Source: Halobacteriales archaeon YIM A00013 (lineage in GTDB: Archaea > Halobacteriota > Halobacteria > Halobacteriales > Haloarculaceae). Taken from it: DNA of 64,000 bases. This document shows positions 16,719 through 24,133 of the stretch, in pieces. Under the pieces are notes generated by a model, which was given only the letters and a program-made list of their open reading frames with translations, did not search any database and had not been told where the DNA came from. The stretch lies in assembly GCA_025041195.1 (NCBI GenBank), contig JAKCFM010000001.1, forward strand, positions 2,232,001 to 2,296,000, in the 5' to 3' direction. Made by a program: the position numbers and the translations under genes. The number at the start of each line of letters is the position of its first letter. Position 1 is the stretch's first letter.

Positions 16719-17504
16719 ATGACCGTCGCGGATCTGCACGTTCACACAACGAGATCGGACGGCGAGCTTGCGCCCGAAGCCGTCGCAAAAACGGCACGCG
16801 CAGCGGGAGTATCGTGTGTGGCCATCACTGACCACGACTGCGTGGCAAGCTTTCTCGACGAGCCTGTCGTCGAACGCGAGGGGCTCACCCTGCTGTCCGG
16901 GATCGAGCTCCGCGTCGAAACTGAAACACAGCAGCTCGATCTCCTCGGCTATGTAGTCCAGCCGACGGACGCACTGACTACAGAGCTCGAACGGATCCAG
17001 GCGGATCGAATCGAACGCGCGCGAGCGATCGTCGAGCGCGTCGAGGCCAAAACCGGCGTCGAACTCGATTTCGAGGCGAAACCGGGGGTTGGTCGGCCAC
17101 ACATCGCGCGGGCGATCGCAGCGAGCCCGATCGAGCTGGATTTCGCGGGCGCCTTCAAGGAGCTGATCGGGAACAACGGACCGTGTTTTGTTCCACGGGA
17201 CGTCCCATCGTTCGATCGGGGTCGATCGCTGCTTGCCGAATCGTCTGCGTTCGTGAGTCTGGCGCACCCACTGCGATATGCAGATCCAGAGCGCGCACTC
17301 GACCATGCAGCGTCGCTCGACGGCGTTGAGTACCGATATCCGTATTCGAAACCGGTGGATCTTGCCCCCCTCGTGCGGGCGATCGAGCGCTACGAGCTGC
17401 TCCCAACGGGGGGTAGCGACGCACACGATCGAAATTTGGGGGTTGCAGGCCTCAATCAGGACGAATTCGAACAATTCGCCGAAGCGATCGGGCTGACCGT
17501 GTGA
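16719..17504 (+). CDS. PHP-domain metal-dependent phosphoesterase
   Basis: Soluble PHP-family enzyme of 261 residues that hydrolyses a phosphoester, perhaps a nucleoside 3',5'-bisphosphate as in the RNase AM/YciV group. PHP motifs are visible in order: DLHVHTTRSDG at 5-15, TDHD at 36-39, GIE near 61-63, SLAHP near 179 and SDAHD near 233. These supply the metal ligands. No polymerase domain is attached. It sits just upstream of an aminotransferase on the same strand, separated by 46 nt that hold a TATA box, so it is probably transcribed separately. Confidence 0.85.
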   Translation: MTVADLHVHTTRSDGELAPEAVAKTARAAGVSCVAITDHDCVASFLDEPVVEREGLTLLSGIELRVETETQQLDLLGYVVQPTDALTTELERIQADRIERARAIVERVEAKTGVELDFEAKPGVGRPHIARAIAASPIELDFAGAFKELIGNNGPCFVPRDVPSFDRGRSLLAESSAFVSLAHPLRYADPERALDHAASLDGVEYRYPYSKPVDLAPLVRAIERYELLPTGGSDAHDRNLGVAGLNQDEFEQFAEAIGLTV

Positions 17505-17519
17505 ACGACAACCACCAAC

Positions 17520-17527
17520 ACATATAT
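17520..17527 (+). promoter_or_regulatory. TATA box of the aminotransferase gene
   Basis: ACATATAT lies 24-31 nt before the ATG at 17551, the usual distance for a leaderless haloarchaeal transcript. Confidence 0.5.
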
Positions 17528-17550
17528 CCACTCGGCGTTGGTGTCCAGCT

Positions 17551-18669
17551 ATGGCAGGCTTTTCATCGCGGGTCGAGGCCGTCTCGATCAGTGGCATTCG
17601 CGAGGTGTTCGAGGCCGCAAGCGAGGACGCAATCAATCTGGGTCTCGGTCAGCCCGACTTTCCGACGCCCGAACACGCCAGGGCGGCTGCAATCAACGCC
17701 ATCGAGGACGGGGCGGTCGATGGCTACACCTCCAATAAAGGAACGAAAGCACTGCGCGAAGCAATCGCCACAAAACACGAGCGTGACAACGGCTTCACGG
17801 TCGATCCTTCGAACGTCATCGCCACAGCTGGAGGAAGCGAGGCGCTTCATCTGGCGATCGAAGCCCACGTCGATCCGGGCGAGGAGGTTCTCATCCCCGA
17901 TCCAGGGTTCGTCTCGTATGAGGCACTCACGCGACTCGCCGACGGCACACCCCAACCGATCGAGCTCCGCGATGATCTGACGATGGATCCAGCCGCAGTC
18001 GAAGCGGCGATCACCGAGGACACCGCCGCATTTGTCGTCTGTAGCCCGGCAAATCCAACGGGTGCGGTCCAGTCGAAAGCGGACATGGAGGCGTTTGCCC
18101 GCATTGCTGACGAACACGACGTGGTCTGTCTCTCCGATGAGGTGTACGAACGGATCGTTTTCGACGGAGCCCACTACTCACCCGCACAGTTTGCCGAAAC
18201 TGATAGCGTCATCGTCATCAACGCCTGTTCGAAGGCCTACTCGATGACCGGCTGGCGGCTGGGCTGGGTGACGGCCAGCCACGAGCGGATCGAGCAAATG
18301 CTGTGCGTCCATCAGTACGCACAGGCATGTGCCAGCGCACCGGCGCAGTACGCTGCCCAGGCCGCGCTTTCTGGCCCACAGGACGTGGTCACGGAGATGG
18401 TTTCGGCGTTCGAACGGCGGCGTGACGTCCTCCTCGATGGACTCGAAGCAATCGGCCTGGAGACGCCAACGCCCAGTGGCGCGTTCTACGCCATGCCACG
18501 AGTTCCGGACGGATGGACCGATGCCGTCATCGAGCGGGATGTGGTCGTCGTCCCCGGCGAGACGTTCGGAGCCAACGGGGCCGGCCACGCGCGGATTTCG
18601 TATGCAACGGACGTTGAGACGATCAAGGAAGCGCTCGAACGAATGGGCCGGGCAACCCAGCACGCCTGA
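17551..18669 (+). CDS. Class I/II pyridoxal-phosphate aminotransferase
   Basis: Cytoplasmic PLP enzyme of 372 residues in the aspartate-aminotransferase fold. SPANPTG is at 165-171, DEVYE (PLP-binding Asp) at 196-200, and Lys228 in NACSKAYSMTGWRLG is the Schiff-base lysine. The N-terminal part carries the family feature GLGQPDFPTP at 31-40. Members act as aspartate, aromatic or branched-chain aminotransferases; the substrate is not clear from sequence. The start is fixed by the TATA box 24-31 nt upstream. Confidence 0.9.
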   Translation: MAGFSSRVEAVSISGIREVFEAASEDAINLGLGQPDFPTPEHARAAAINAIEDGAVDGYTSNKGTKALREAIATKHERDNGFTVDPSNVIATAGGSEALHLAIEAHVDPGEEVLIPDPGFVSYEALTRLADGTPQPIELRDDLTMDPAAVEAAITEDTAAFVVCSPANPTGAVQSKADMEAFARIADEHDVVCLSDEVYERIVFDGAHYSPAQFAETDSVIVINACSKAYSMTGWRLGWVTASHERIEQMLCVHQYAQACASAPAQYAAQAALSGPQDVVTEMVSAFERRRDVLLDGLEAIGLETPTPSGAFYAMPRVPDGWTDAVIERDVVVVPGETFGANGAGHARISYATDVETIKEALERMGRATQHA

Positions 18670-18728
18670 ATCCGACGGATGGGTTGCGATCGATCGATCG
18701 TTCCGGTGGCTGAGAGGGGCCTGGCGTC

Positions 18729-19085
18729 GTGACTCCGCCTGCAGAGCAGCCGTCGGTCCGAGCGATCGGGGCGCTCCTCGAAGACGAATACGCACATGCG
18801 ATTCTCGTTCACACCAGCACCGAACCGATGTCCGCGGGCGAGCTGAGCGACGCCTGTGGGGCGTCGGATTCGACGATCTATCGCCGGCTTGAACGGCTTC
18901 AGGAGTACGATCTGCTCGCTGAACAGCTTCAGCTAGATCGATCGGGACACCACTACACCACCTATCGAGCTCGGCTCGACCGCATCGAAATCGAGCTTGA
19001 GGATGGGACGTTCGAGGTCACGATCGACTACCAGCCAGACGATGCCGTCGATCGGTTTACCGACCTGTTCGAGGGGTTGCGATAA
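18729..19085 (+). CDS. Winged-helix transcriptional regulator
   Basis: A 118-residue DNA-binding protein read from a GTG start at 18729. The winged HTH is at about residues 30-75: STEPMSAGELSDACGASDS followed by TIYRRLERLQEY, the recognition helix. The C-terminal ~30 residues are acidic and beta-rich. It is followed after 1 nt by two overlapping small membrane-protein genes. The same three-gene set is common in haloarchaea (HTH plus DUF7521-type proteins). It may sense or control these membrane partners. Confidence 0.75.
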   Translation: MTPPAEQPSVRAIGALLEDEYAHAILVHTSTEPMSAGELSDACGASDSTIYRRLERLQEYDLLAEQLQLDRSGHHYTTYRARLDRIEIELEDGTFEVTIDYQPDDAVDRFTDLFEGLR

Positions 19086-19086
19086 C

Positions 19087-19416
19087 ATGATTGGACCGCT
19101 CCAGACGGCCGTTGGTGGTGATCCAGCTGTCGTCATGGCGACGATTATCCTGCTGGTTGTCACCGCTGTGAGCTCGCTCGCCGTCGCCTGGCTGATCGTG
19201 CAGGGCTATCGCCAGAACAGGGATTCTGCACGGCTGTTTCTGGCGATTGGGCTGGTGTTACTTACTGCCGGCCCGATCGTGAGTCAGCTCGTGCTTACGA
19301 ACGCCACGGCAGTGTCGTCGCTCGGACGCGCTGCGGTGGCGAACACCAGCAAGCTCTGTGGGCTGGCCGCAATGGTATATGCAATCTACGTCGTCCCACG
19401 GAGGGCTGATCGATGA
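19087..19416 (+). CDS. Small three-helix membrane protein (DUF7521-like), copy 1
   Basis: A 109-residue protein with three membrane helices near residues 15-37 (IILLVVTAVSSLAVAWLIV), 47-66 (LFLAIGLVLLTAGPI) and 85-103. It follows the winged-helix gene after 1 nt and overlaps the next gene by 4 nt (ATGA). It is similar in pattern to its downstream neighbour (AWLIVQGYRQNRDS versus AWLAYRGYRRNDS), so the two are paralogues from a tandem duplication. The start at 19087 follows directly from the coupling. Confidence 0.75.
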   Translation: MIGPLQTAVGGDPAVVMATIILLVVTAVSSLAVAWLIVQGYRQNRDSARLFLAIGLVLLTAGPIVSQLVLTNATAVSSLGRAAVANTSKLCGLAAMVYAIYVVPRRADR

Positions 19417-19697
19417 ATGGATCGACTGAAACCCTGCTGATGGCGGCCTACGCCGCAGTGGTCGGGATCGTCGGCCTCTACGTCGCCTGGCTGGCCTATC
19501 GAGGCTATCGACGGAACGATAGCCGACCGATGGGTGTGCTTTCGCTCGCCATTGCGCTGTTGACGGCCGTTCCGGTCGGCATCCAGTACGGGCTCGACTG
19601 GCTCACGGCAGCCACCCCAGCGGTCATCTTGCTGGCGGTCACGCTCGCACATCTGGGGGGCGTGCTGGCGATACTGTATGCGCTCACGCGCGCGTAA
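19413..19697 (+). CDS. Small three-helix membrane protein (DUF7521-like), copy 2
   Basis: A 94-residue protein with three helices near residues 8-28, 38-55 and 68-90. It is a tandem paralogue of the preceding gene. Both have a YRG-YRR/YRQ-type loop after helix one. It is translationally coupled to copy 1. Its last 14 nt overlap the convergent sensor-like membrane gene. The function is unknown; the link with a winged-helix regulator suggests a membrane-responsive regulatory module. Confidence 0.75.
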   Translation: MNGSTETLLMAAYAAVVGIVGLYVAWLAYRGYRRNDSRPMGVLSLAIALLTAVPVGIQYGLDWLTAATPAVILLAVTLAHLGGVLAILYALTRA

Positions 19698-20442
19698 GCC
19701 GTGCGCGGAGTGGCTCCCAGTGGCGCTCAATCGAAAGGAGCCGTCGTGCAACCCGCATCCAGAGCCTCGTGAGCACCGAGGCCAGTTCAAGGGACACCAG
19801 AAGAATCAGTATCCCACCGAGTGAGACGGCGACTGCAGCCCACAGCGAATCCACCCGAAACGAGCCGAGCGTCAGCGTCGTCTGCAATCCAACCAGCAGC
19901 GTATCCCATCCGAACAGCAACTCGACCGGAATCGGTGACCGTGGAATCGGCCCATACGCCAGGATCGGCGAATGCTGGTAGTAGAGTGGCGCACCGAGAA
20001 AACTCACCGCGGTCCGCAACAACGCCCCGAGTACGCCGACTGACAGCGACGCAAGCCAGAACGCACCGAACAGATAGACCGCCACTCCCCAGGTTTGACG
20101 ATCGGTTAGCAGTCGCAGGTACCGTTGCCAGTACGAACCGGAAGCGTCCACTGAGGTCGAAGGGTGAATATCAACACCGACGATCAGCCGGATAACCAGC
20201 CGCTCGATGGCCGCTATCCAGTGCAACAGCGGCGGAATGATCCCCAGCACGACAATTCCAACCAGATACACCAGCAACGAGAGCCCCACCACAACAATGG
20301 TCGACAGCAAGGCGGTGTACACCGTGACCAGCACAAACAACACCCCAAGATAACAGAGGTTGCGGTACGACTGCACTCGAAACGGCGAGCGCAAACGGTG
20401 GCTGACCCACTGTCGACCGGACGAACGGGGAGGGGACTCCAT
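19684..20442 (-). CDS. Membrane sensor-domain protein (PF13796-like)
   Basis: A 252-residue protein with four or five helices: near residues 25-45 and 45-70, then 115-140 and 205-230. The pattern (YRNLCYLGVLFV, then two closely spaced helices, then a long soluble loop) resembles the putative sensor domain family found in archaea and actinobacteria. No kinase or DNA-binding domain is attached. I read it from the ATG at 20442 (MESPPRSSGRQW); a longer frame upstream looks non-coding. It is convergent with the DUF7521-like pair. Confidence 0.65.
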   Translation of the reverse strand: MESPPRSSGRQWVSHRLRSPFRVQSYRNLCYLGVLFVLVTVYTALLSTIVVVGLSLLVYLVGIVVLGIIPPLLHWIAAIERLVIRLIVGVDIHPSTSVDASGSYWQRYLRLLTDRQTWGVAVYLFGAFWLASLSVGVLGALLRTAVSFLGAPLYYQHSPILAYGPIPRSPIPVELLFGWDTLLVGLQTTLTLGSFRVDSLWAAVAVSLGGILILLVSLELASVLTRLWMRVARRLLSIERHWEPLRARLTRA

Positions 20443-20589
20443 TGACTCAGTTCGTATCGTCTGGCGGGGCCCGCTTAAGCCGTGTGGATGAGCTTTTCGA
20501 CCACTTATAAGTGTTTCGCCGGACTGCACGGGCGCGAGCTCTGCTTCGTGGGTTATCTTCGAGCCACCATTACGAACAGTCACAGAACA

Positions 20590-21072
20590 ATGACAGAAAA
20601 CCAGACCACACAGACTGACCACCAGAGAACGCGCCGTGCCGTGCTCGGATCGATCGGCACTACACTGCTCGCGAGTACGCTTGCAGGCTGTCTATCAGGC
20701 AATGAGCAATCCGAGGAGCCCGAAAGCATCGACGCATGGCTGTCGGACACTGATTCGTTCGATGGCGTTGAAGATCGGACGGGAGCGTCGTCGGTGACCG
20801 TTGACGTTGGAGTGAGCGGAAACAACGGTTCGAACGGGTTCGCTCCCGTGGCGATTGCGATCAGTCCAGACACAACGGTCCAGTGGAACTGGGTCGATGG
20901 CTACCACAACGTTGTCGACACGGCCGACGCGTTCAACAGCGGCGACCCCGAATCGGACACGACCTTCGAGCACACGTTCACGGAGTCAGGAACCTACACC
21001 TACTACTGTAGTCCACACCGCCAGATGGGAATGAAAGGCGCGGTAGTCGTGCGATCGGAGGGGTCACAGTGA
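20590..21072 (+). CDS. Halocyanin-type blue copper lipoprotein
   Basis: Secreted, membrane-anchored cupredoxin of 160 residues that carries electrons at the cell surface. It has a Tat signal (RTRRAVLGSIGTT near 13-25) and lipobox LAGC with Cys34. Copper ligands are visible as His in DGYHNVVD and the C-terminal CSPHRQMGM set (Cys, His, Met). Upstream leader sequence was excluded by starting at 20590. It overlaps the next membrane gene by a GTGA junction, so the three genes here (halocyanin and two membrane proteins) form an operon, perhaps an electron-transfer or copper-handling unit. Confidence 0.9.
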   Translation: MTENQTTQTDHQRTRRAVLGSIGTTLLASTLAGCLSGNEQSEEPESIDAWLSDTDSFDGVEDRTGASSVTVDVGVSGNNGSNGFAPVAIAISPDTTVQWNWVDGYHNVVDTADAFNSGDPESDTTFEHTFTESGTYTYYCSPHRQMGMKGAVVVRSEGSQ

Positions 21073-21620
21073 GTTGGTCGTGGCTTACTCCCCGACGGGT
21101 TGGCGCTGCTGGGATCGCCGGTGGAATGCTTGGAATAGTCAGTCCCATCGTGTTTGCAACCGCTGGCGGCGAGCTGGCTGGATCCGTTGCGCCGGTGTCA
21201 CACGCACTGCAGTTTGCGTTGCTCGCAGTGGGTGCGGTCGGCGCGTCAGTGACGATGGTCCAGTCCGACAGCGCTGACACCGCCGTGGCACTCCTGGGAC
21301 TGGGGCTGCTCGGGTATGCCACCAGCACGATAGTGGTGATGCTGGCTCCATCATGGGAGTTTATGCTCGCCCTCGGTGGCCTTGCTGGGACCGCGTATCT
21401 GCTCGTCTGGATCGTCGCCAGTGGATATGGGGTCTTGCTCTGGAACGAACCCGGCGTTTCACGGGTGACCGCCGGACTGTTCATCGTCTGTGCGCCAGCG
21501 CTGTTCGGACTCGGCGTGCTGATTCAGAGTGGCGTTCCGCCACTGGCGATCGAAGCACCGCTCTCGATCGCGTTCGTTGCGCTGGGCTACGAGCTCGTTA
21601 CACAGGAGGTGCCCACATGA
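21069..21620 (+). CDS. DUF998-like membrane protein
   Basis: A 183-residue protein with six likely helices (residues about 10-32, 40-60, 68-90, 93-115, 125-145, 150-172). It starts with GTG at 21069, overlapping the halocyanin stop (GTGA). A pattern of small residues in the helices (GIAGGMLGIVSP) suggests tight packing as in DUF998 proteins. No enzymatic motif is visible. It overlaps the next gene by 4 nt. The role is unknown; coupling to halocyanin suggests an electron-transfer partner or a maturation factor. Confidence 0.65.
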   Translation: MSWSWLTPRRVGAAGIAGGMLGIVSPIVFATAGGELAGSVAPVSHALQFALLAVGAVGASVTMVQSDSADTAVALLGLGLLGYATSTIVVMLAPSWEFMLALGGLAGTAYLLVWIVASGYGVLLWNEPGVSRVTAGLFIVCAPALFGLGVLIQSGVPPLAIEAPLSIAFVALGYELVTQEVPT

Positions 21621-22114
21621 ACCGGCGCCGACTCGCGTTCGGCGCGACGTCAGTCGCGCTCTGGATCGTCATGATTCATCTCGGCGCACTGCTGTTCGAA
21701 ACCGTCGTCGTCTATCCGAACATCTTCCACGACGTTCCAGCGTCACTGGAACTGTCGATGGAGTGGATGGCGGCTACCGCGCCACACGACTTTTTCGCAC
21801 CCGTGGGTGCACTCTCGATTGTGGCCATCGGCACTGCCATTGCAGCGAGCTGGCGGTTCACAACGGTCCGAAACTGGCTACTCATTGGGCTAGTCGTGGC
21901 GATCCTGGGAGAGTTCGTGCTCTCGGCCACCGTTTTCTGGCCGCGAAACACGATCATGTTCTCCGAAGGACTCACAGTCCACTCCGCTGAGACGCTCAAA
22001 ACGACGGCAAAAACGTTCCAGCGACTCCACTGGCTCAGAGTCGGTGCAACGGTTGTCAACGCGGCGGCCGTCTTTCGGGCAACGGTGACACTCGCTCAGA
22101 AAACCCCCTCGTAA
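21617..22114 (+). CDS. DUF1772-like membrane protein next to the TnpB element
   Basis: A 165-residue membrane protein with helices near residues 12-34, 62-82, 88-108 and 140-160. It is the third gene of the halocyanin operon (ATGA overlap at 21617). The TnpB element's structured right end begins only 3 nt after the stop codon, so the last codons may have been trimmed or altered by the insertion. The C-terminus (LAQKTPS) is short and polar. The family call is by resemblance (a conserved WHHxxx region is not obvious), so treat it as a putative label. Confidence 0.6.
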   Translation: MNRRRLAFGATSVALWIVMIHLGALLFETVVVYPNIFHDVPASLELSMEWMAATAPHDFFAPVGALSIVAIGTAIAASWRFTTVRNWLLIGLVVAILGEFVLSATVFWPRNTIMFSEGLTVHSAETLKTTAKTFQRLHWLRVGATVVNAAAVFRATVTLAQKTPS

Positions 22115-22117
22115 ACT

Positions 22118-22195
22118 GCCTCGGGGTCAAGTCAAGGGAAATCGAAGTTTTCCCGTATCCAGCAAATCGCTTCGCGATTTGCGAGACCCCGAGGC
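22118..22195 (-). ncRNA. Candidate omega-RNA 3' scaffold of the TnpB element
   Basis: Immediately downstream of tnpB (the stop is at 22217-22215 on the minus strand) the sequence can fold into a three-way junction. The outer stem is 11 bp, 22118-22128 with 22185-22195. Two hairpins lie inside it: a 6-bp stem 22136-22141/22149-22154, and a 9-bp stem 22162-22170/22174-22182 with a 3-nt loop. All pairs in these stems are Watson-Crick. TnpB nucleases use an RNA made from the 3' part of the gene and the right end, with the flank as guide; position and structure fit this. The exact 5' and 3' ends of the RNA are not known, and the flanking guide would be minus-strand sequence below 22118. Confidence 0.55.
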
Positions 22196-22214
22196 TTTCG
22201 CGTGGACTCCCGTT

Positions 22215-23426
22215 CTATGCCTCAACCGAGGCGGGGGGGACGTACTCCCCACTCACGTTCACCGTCCCGCGATTCAAGCGCACGTCTACAGGTGCGCCTC
22301 CGTCGCCTGCGTTTTGCCGGCGGCGGAGATACTGTAAGCCGATGTTTTTCGCTGCGTTGTAGTCCGCATGGTTTTCGTACCCGCACTTCTGGCATGCAAA
22401 CGTCCCACGGTGGCGGTTGTCATCATGGGTAAACCCGCACGTCGAACAGCGCTTTGAGGTGTTGCGCGGGTCGACCTGGACGGCTTCGACGCAGTGTTCT
22501 GCTGCTTTGTATTCGACGTACTGGTACAACCGTCGAAACGCCCAGACGTGTTGCCACGTCGCCTGCGGGATGTTCTCTCGGATATGCGTCAAATCCTCAA
22601 ACACGATGTGCGAACAGCCGTATTCGACGGCTTCCTCGATGAGTTCGTTCGCTACGCCATGGAGGTATATCTCGAAGCGTCCGTACTCCTTGCGACCGAC
22701 CCCTTCGATGGCTTCGTGCGCGGCTCGTGTCCCGGTCTGTTGAAGCGATCCACGGCGCTTCTCGTACTCACGACGCCAATGGTTGAACTCATCGGCGGAC
22801 CAAAACGTGCCGGTGGACGAAACAGCGATGTTGTTCACTCCGAGGTCAACACCGAGGACTGTTCTGTGCTCGGTGTCGGGTTCGGGGTCGTCAGCTTCGA
22901 TCTTCCGCATTGAGGCATGGAGATACCAGTCGTCGCCGTCGCGCTGGAGATGTCCCATACGGAACTCGTAGTCGTCATCACCGACGTACTTCAGCGGCGG
23001 TTTCTCCGGGTCGTCAGGGAGGATATAGTCGCATTCTATCCGCCCGTCGACGGTCGACAGGGAGACGTGGTCGCGGTGGAAGGTCGCACTCCGCTTGTCG
23101 TACACCACGCTATCGGCAGAAAAGTGTGGCTTTGACGTTTTTTCACCGCGCTTGAGCCGTTCGACGCCGGATTTGACTGCTTCGACCGCCCGGCGAATCC
23201 CCTTCTGAACAAGATTCGCGGTGAGGTCGGTTTCGTCTTTCAGCGACTCGTACAATGCGCGTTCGGCTTTTGCTTTCGACGTTACATGGAATCCGTCGTC
23301 GCCGTGCCAGCACCACTCCGAAGCGATGTTGGCACAGTGTCTGAATTGCTCGACGGTCTCACGGAGTGTCGGATCGGCGTTTTTCGGCGTGTCGAGCTTG
23401 ATGATGGCGGTCCGACGGTATTCCAC
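22215..23426 (-). CDS. tnpB: TnpB RNA-guided nuclease (IS200/IS605 OrfB)
   Basis: A 403-residue RNA-guided DNA endonuclease of the TnpB family, ancestor of Cas12. The RuvC catalytic residues are Asp194 (GVDLGVNN), Glu277 (FEDLTH) and Asp355 (HADYNAAKN). The zinc-finger cysteines are C327, C330, C345 and C348. The frame is intact over the full family length, so the nuclease may be active. No tnpA lies beside it. The family promotes retention of the element by cutting empty donor sites. The predicted guide RNA is encoded at its 3' end. Confidence 0.95.
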   Translation of the reverse strand: MEYRRTAIIKLDTPKNADPTLRETVEQFRHCANIASEWCWHGDDGFHVTSKAKAERALYESLKDETDLTANLVQKGIRRAVEAVKSGVERLKRGEKTSKPHFSADSVVYDKRSATFHRDHVSLSTVDGRIECDYILPDDPEKPPLKYVGDDDYEFRMGHLQRDGDDWYLHASMRKIEADDPEPDTEHRTVLGVDLGVNNIAVSSTGTFWSADEFNHWRREYEKRRGSLQQTGTRAAHEAIEGVGRKEYGRFEIYLHGVANELIEEAVEYGCSHIVFEDLTHIRENIPQATWQHVWAFRRLYQYVEYKAAEHCVEAVQVDPRNTSKRCSTCGFTHDDNRHRGTFACQKCGYENHADYNAAKNIGLQYLRRRQNAGDGGAPVDVRLNRGTVNVSGEYVPPASVEA

Positions 23427-23516
23427 GATGTTTCACATTATAGTGAGTACTTACTTAAGCATTCGGGAGTAGGTCGGCTATCGCCCGGCGGTTGTTTCCA
23501 GCCATGTCGGCTTCCT

Positions 23517-23537
23517 CCCCGAGGGCAAGCCTCGGGG
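23517..23537 (-). repeat. Left-end hairpin of the TnpB element
   Basis: CCCCGAGG and CCTCGGGG pair over 8 bp across the loop GCAAG, 91 nt upstream of the tnpB start. The stem repeats the CCCCGAGG motif of the right-end outer stem. Subterminal hairpins are the transposase recognition sites of IS200/IS605 elements. The rest of the 368-base gap 23427-23794 contains only AT-rich sequence and the inverted repeat described next. Confidence 0.5.
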
Positions 23538-23726
23538 CATCCGCCTTGCTGTTCTGTGAAAGCCAGCCACGATAGCTATTCTCACCGCTGTGAACGGCCC
23601 CCATCCCGATCGACTATTATATCTAAATATAGATAGAAAACTAGCAGTAGAACTATAATTATACTCATTCATCACCACAGACCGGTCGAACATGCTAAAT
23701 CATGGGAGTGTAGGGATTACCATGGG

Positions 23727-23812
23727 TATTGGTATCATTTCTCTAAACATCTCTAAAATGTGAAGTTTTTAGTACCTGGGTCGTATACGTACGAATGAGA
23801 ATGATACCAATA
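23727..23812. repeat. 13-bp perfect inverted repeat spanning a start codon
   Basis: TATTGGTATCATT at 23727-23739 is the exact reverse complement of AATGATACCAATA at 23800-23812. The spacer is 60 nt. The right arm covers codons 2-6 of the small membrane protein that starts at 23795. Beyond the arms, GGG and CCC could extend pairing after a one-base offset. The spacer contains a direct repeat TCTCTAAA. It could be an RNA stem, an operator pair, or a small mobile element. Confidence 0.6.
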
Positions 23813-24091
23813 GCCCCCCCAACACAGTCCGAACGGACGCCCGTCGAGCCGCTTCATTCGAGCCCGGAGTCGCTGCTGGTGATGCTAGGATTTATCCTCG
23901 GAACGCCGATCGCCCTGTGGGCCATCGAACAGCCGGTACTCGCAGCCCAGATTGGGCTCGTCCTCCTCGCAGTCATTCAGCTCGGACGGCTTGCGCTCGC
24001 CTACGCCCGCTCGCTCGCAGAAGCAGAGACCACGTTCTCGGTACCGGGCACGGGTGTCGCGGTCGAGCTGCGAACCGCCCACCGATCCTGA
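23795..24091 (+). CDS. Small two-helix membrane protein
   Basis: A 98-residue protein with two predicted helices, near residues 28-45 (LVMLGFILGTPIALWAI) and 48-68 (LAAQIGLVLLAVIQLGRLAL). The N-terminal 25 residues are polar. I do not recognise a family. The ATG at 23795 lies at the edge of the 13-bp inverted repeat; an in-frame ATG at 23801 is inside it. Regulation by a leader hairpin is possible. It is followed 42 nt downstream by a UbiA-type gene in the same direction. Confidence 0.6.
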   Translation: MRMIPIAPPTQSERTPVEPLHSSPESLLVMLGFILGTPIALWAIEQPVLAAQIGLVLLAVIQLGRLALAYARSLAEAETTFSVPGTGVAVELRTAHRS

Positions 24092-24133
24092 ACTGTCACC
24101 CCTCTTTATTGTAGCGTAGGTTCTCGCTGATCT

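Larger units (their letters stand above)
22118..23537 (-). mobile_element. tnpB-only IS200/IS605-type element (IS1341 class)
   Basis: Contains an intact tnpB and no Y1 transposase (tnpA). A structured right end is at 22118-22195, and a likely left-end hairpin is at 23517-23537. Both ends carry CCCCGAGG/CCTCGGGG. The exact cut sites and target duplication cannot be fixed from sequence alone (this family makes no duplication). Mobilisation would need TnpA from elsewhere in the cell. It sits just after the halocyanin operon. Confidence 0.75.

Noticed and set aside
16632-17636. A 334-residue minus-strand frame over the PHP gene
   Set aside because: It is antisense to a gene with clear PHP motifs and has no recognisable features of its own.
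23427-23726. A Y1 transposase (tnpA) upstream of tnpB
   Set aside because: The short minus-strand frame here has no HUH motif or catalytic Tyr pattern and overlaps the left-end hairpin.
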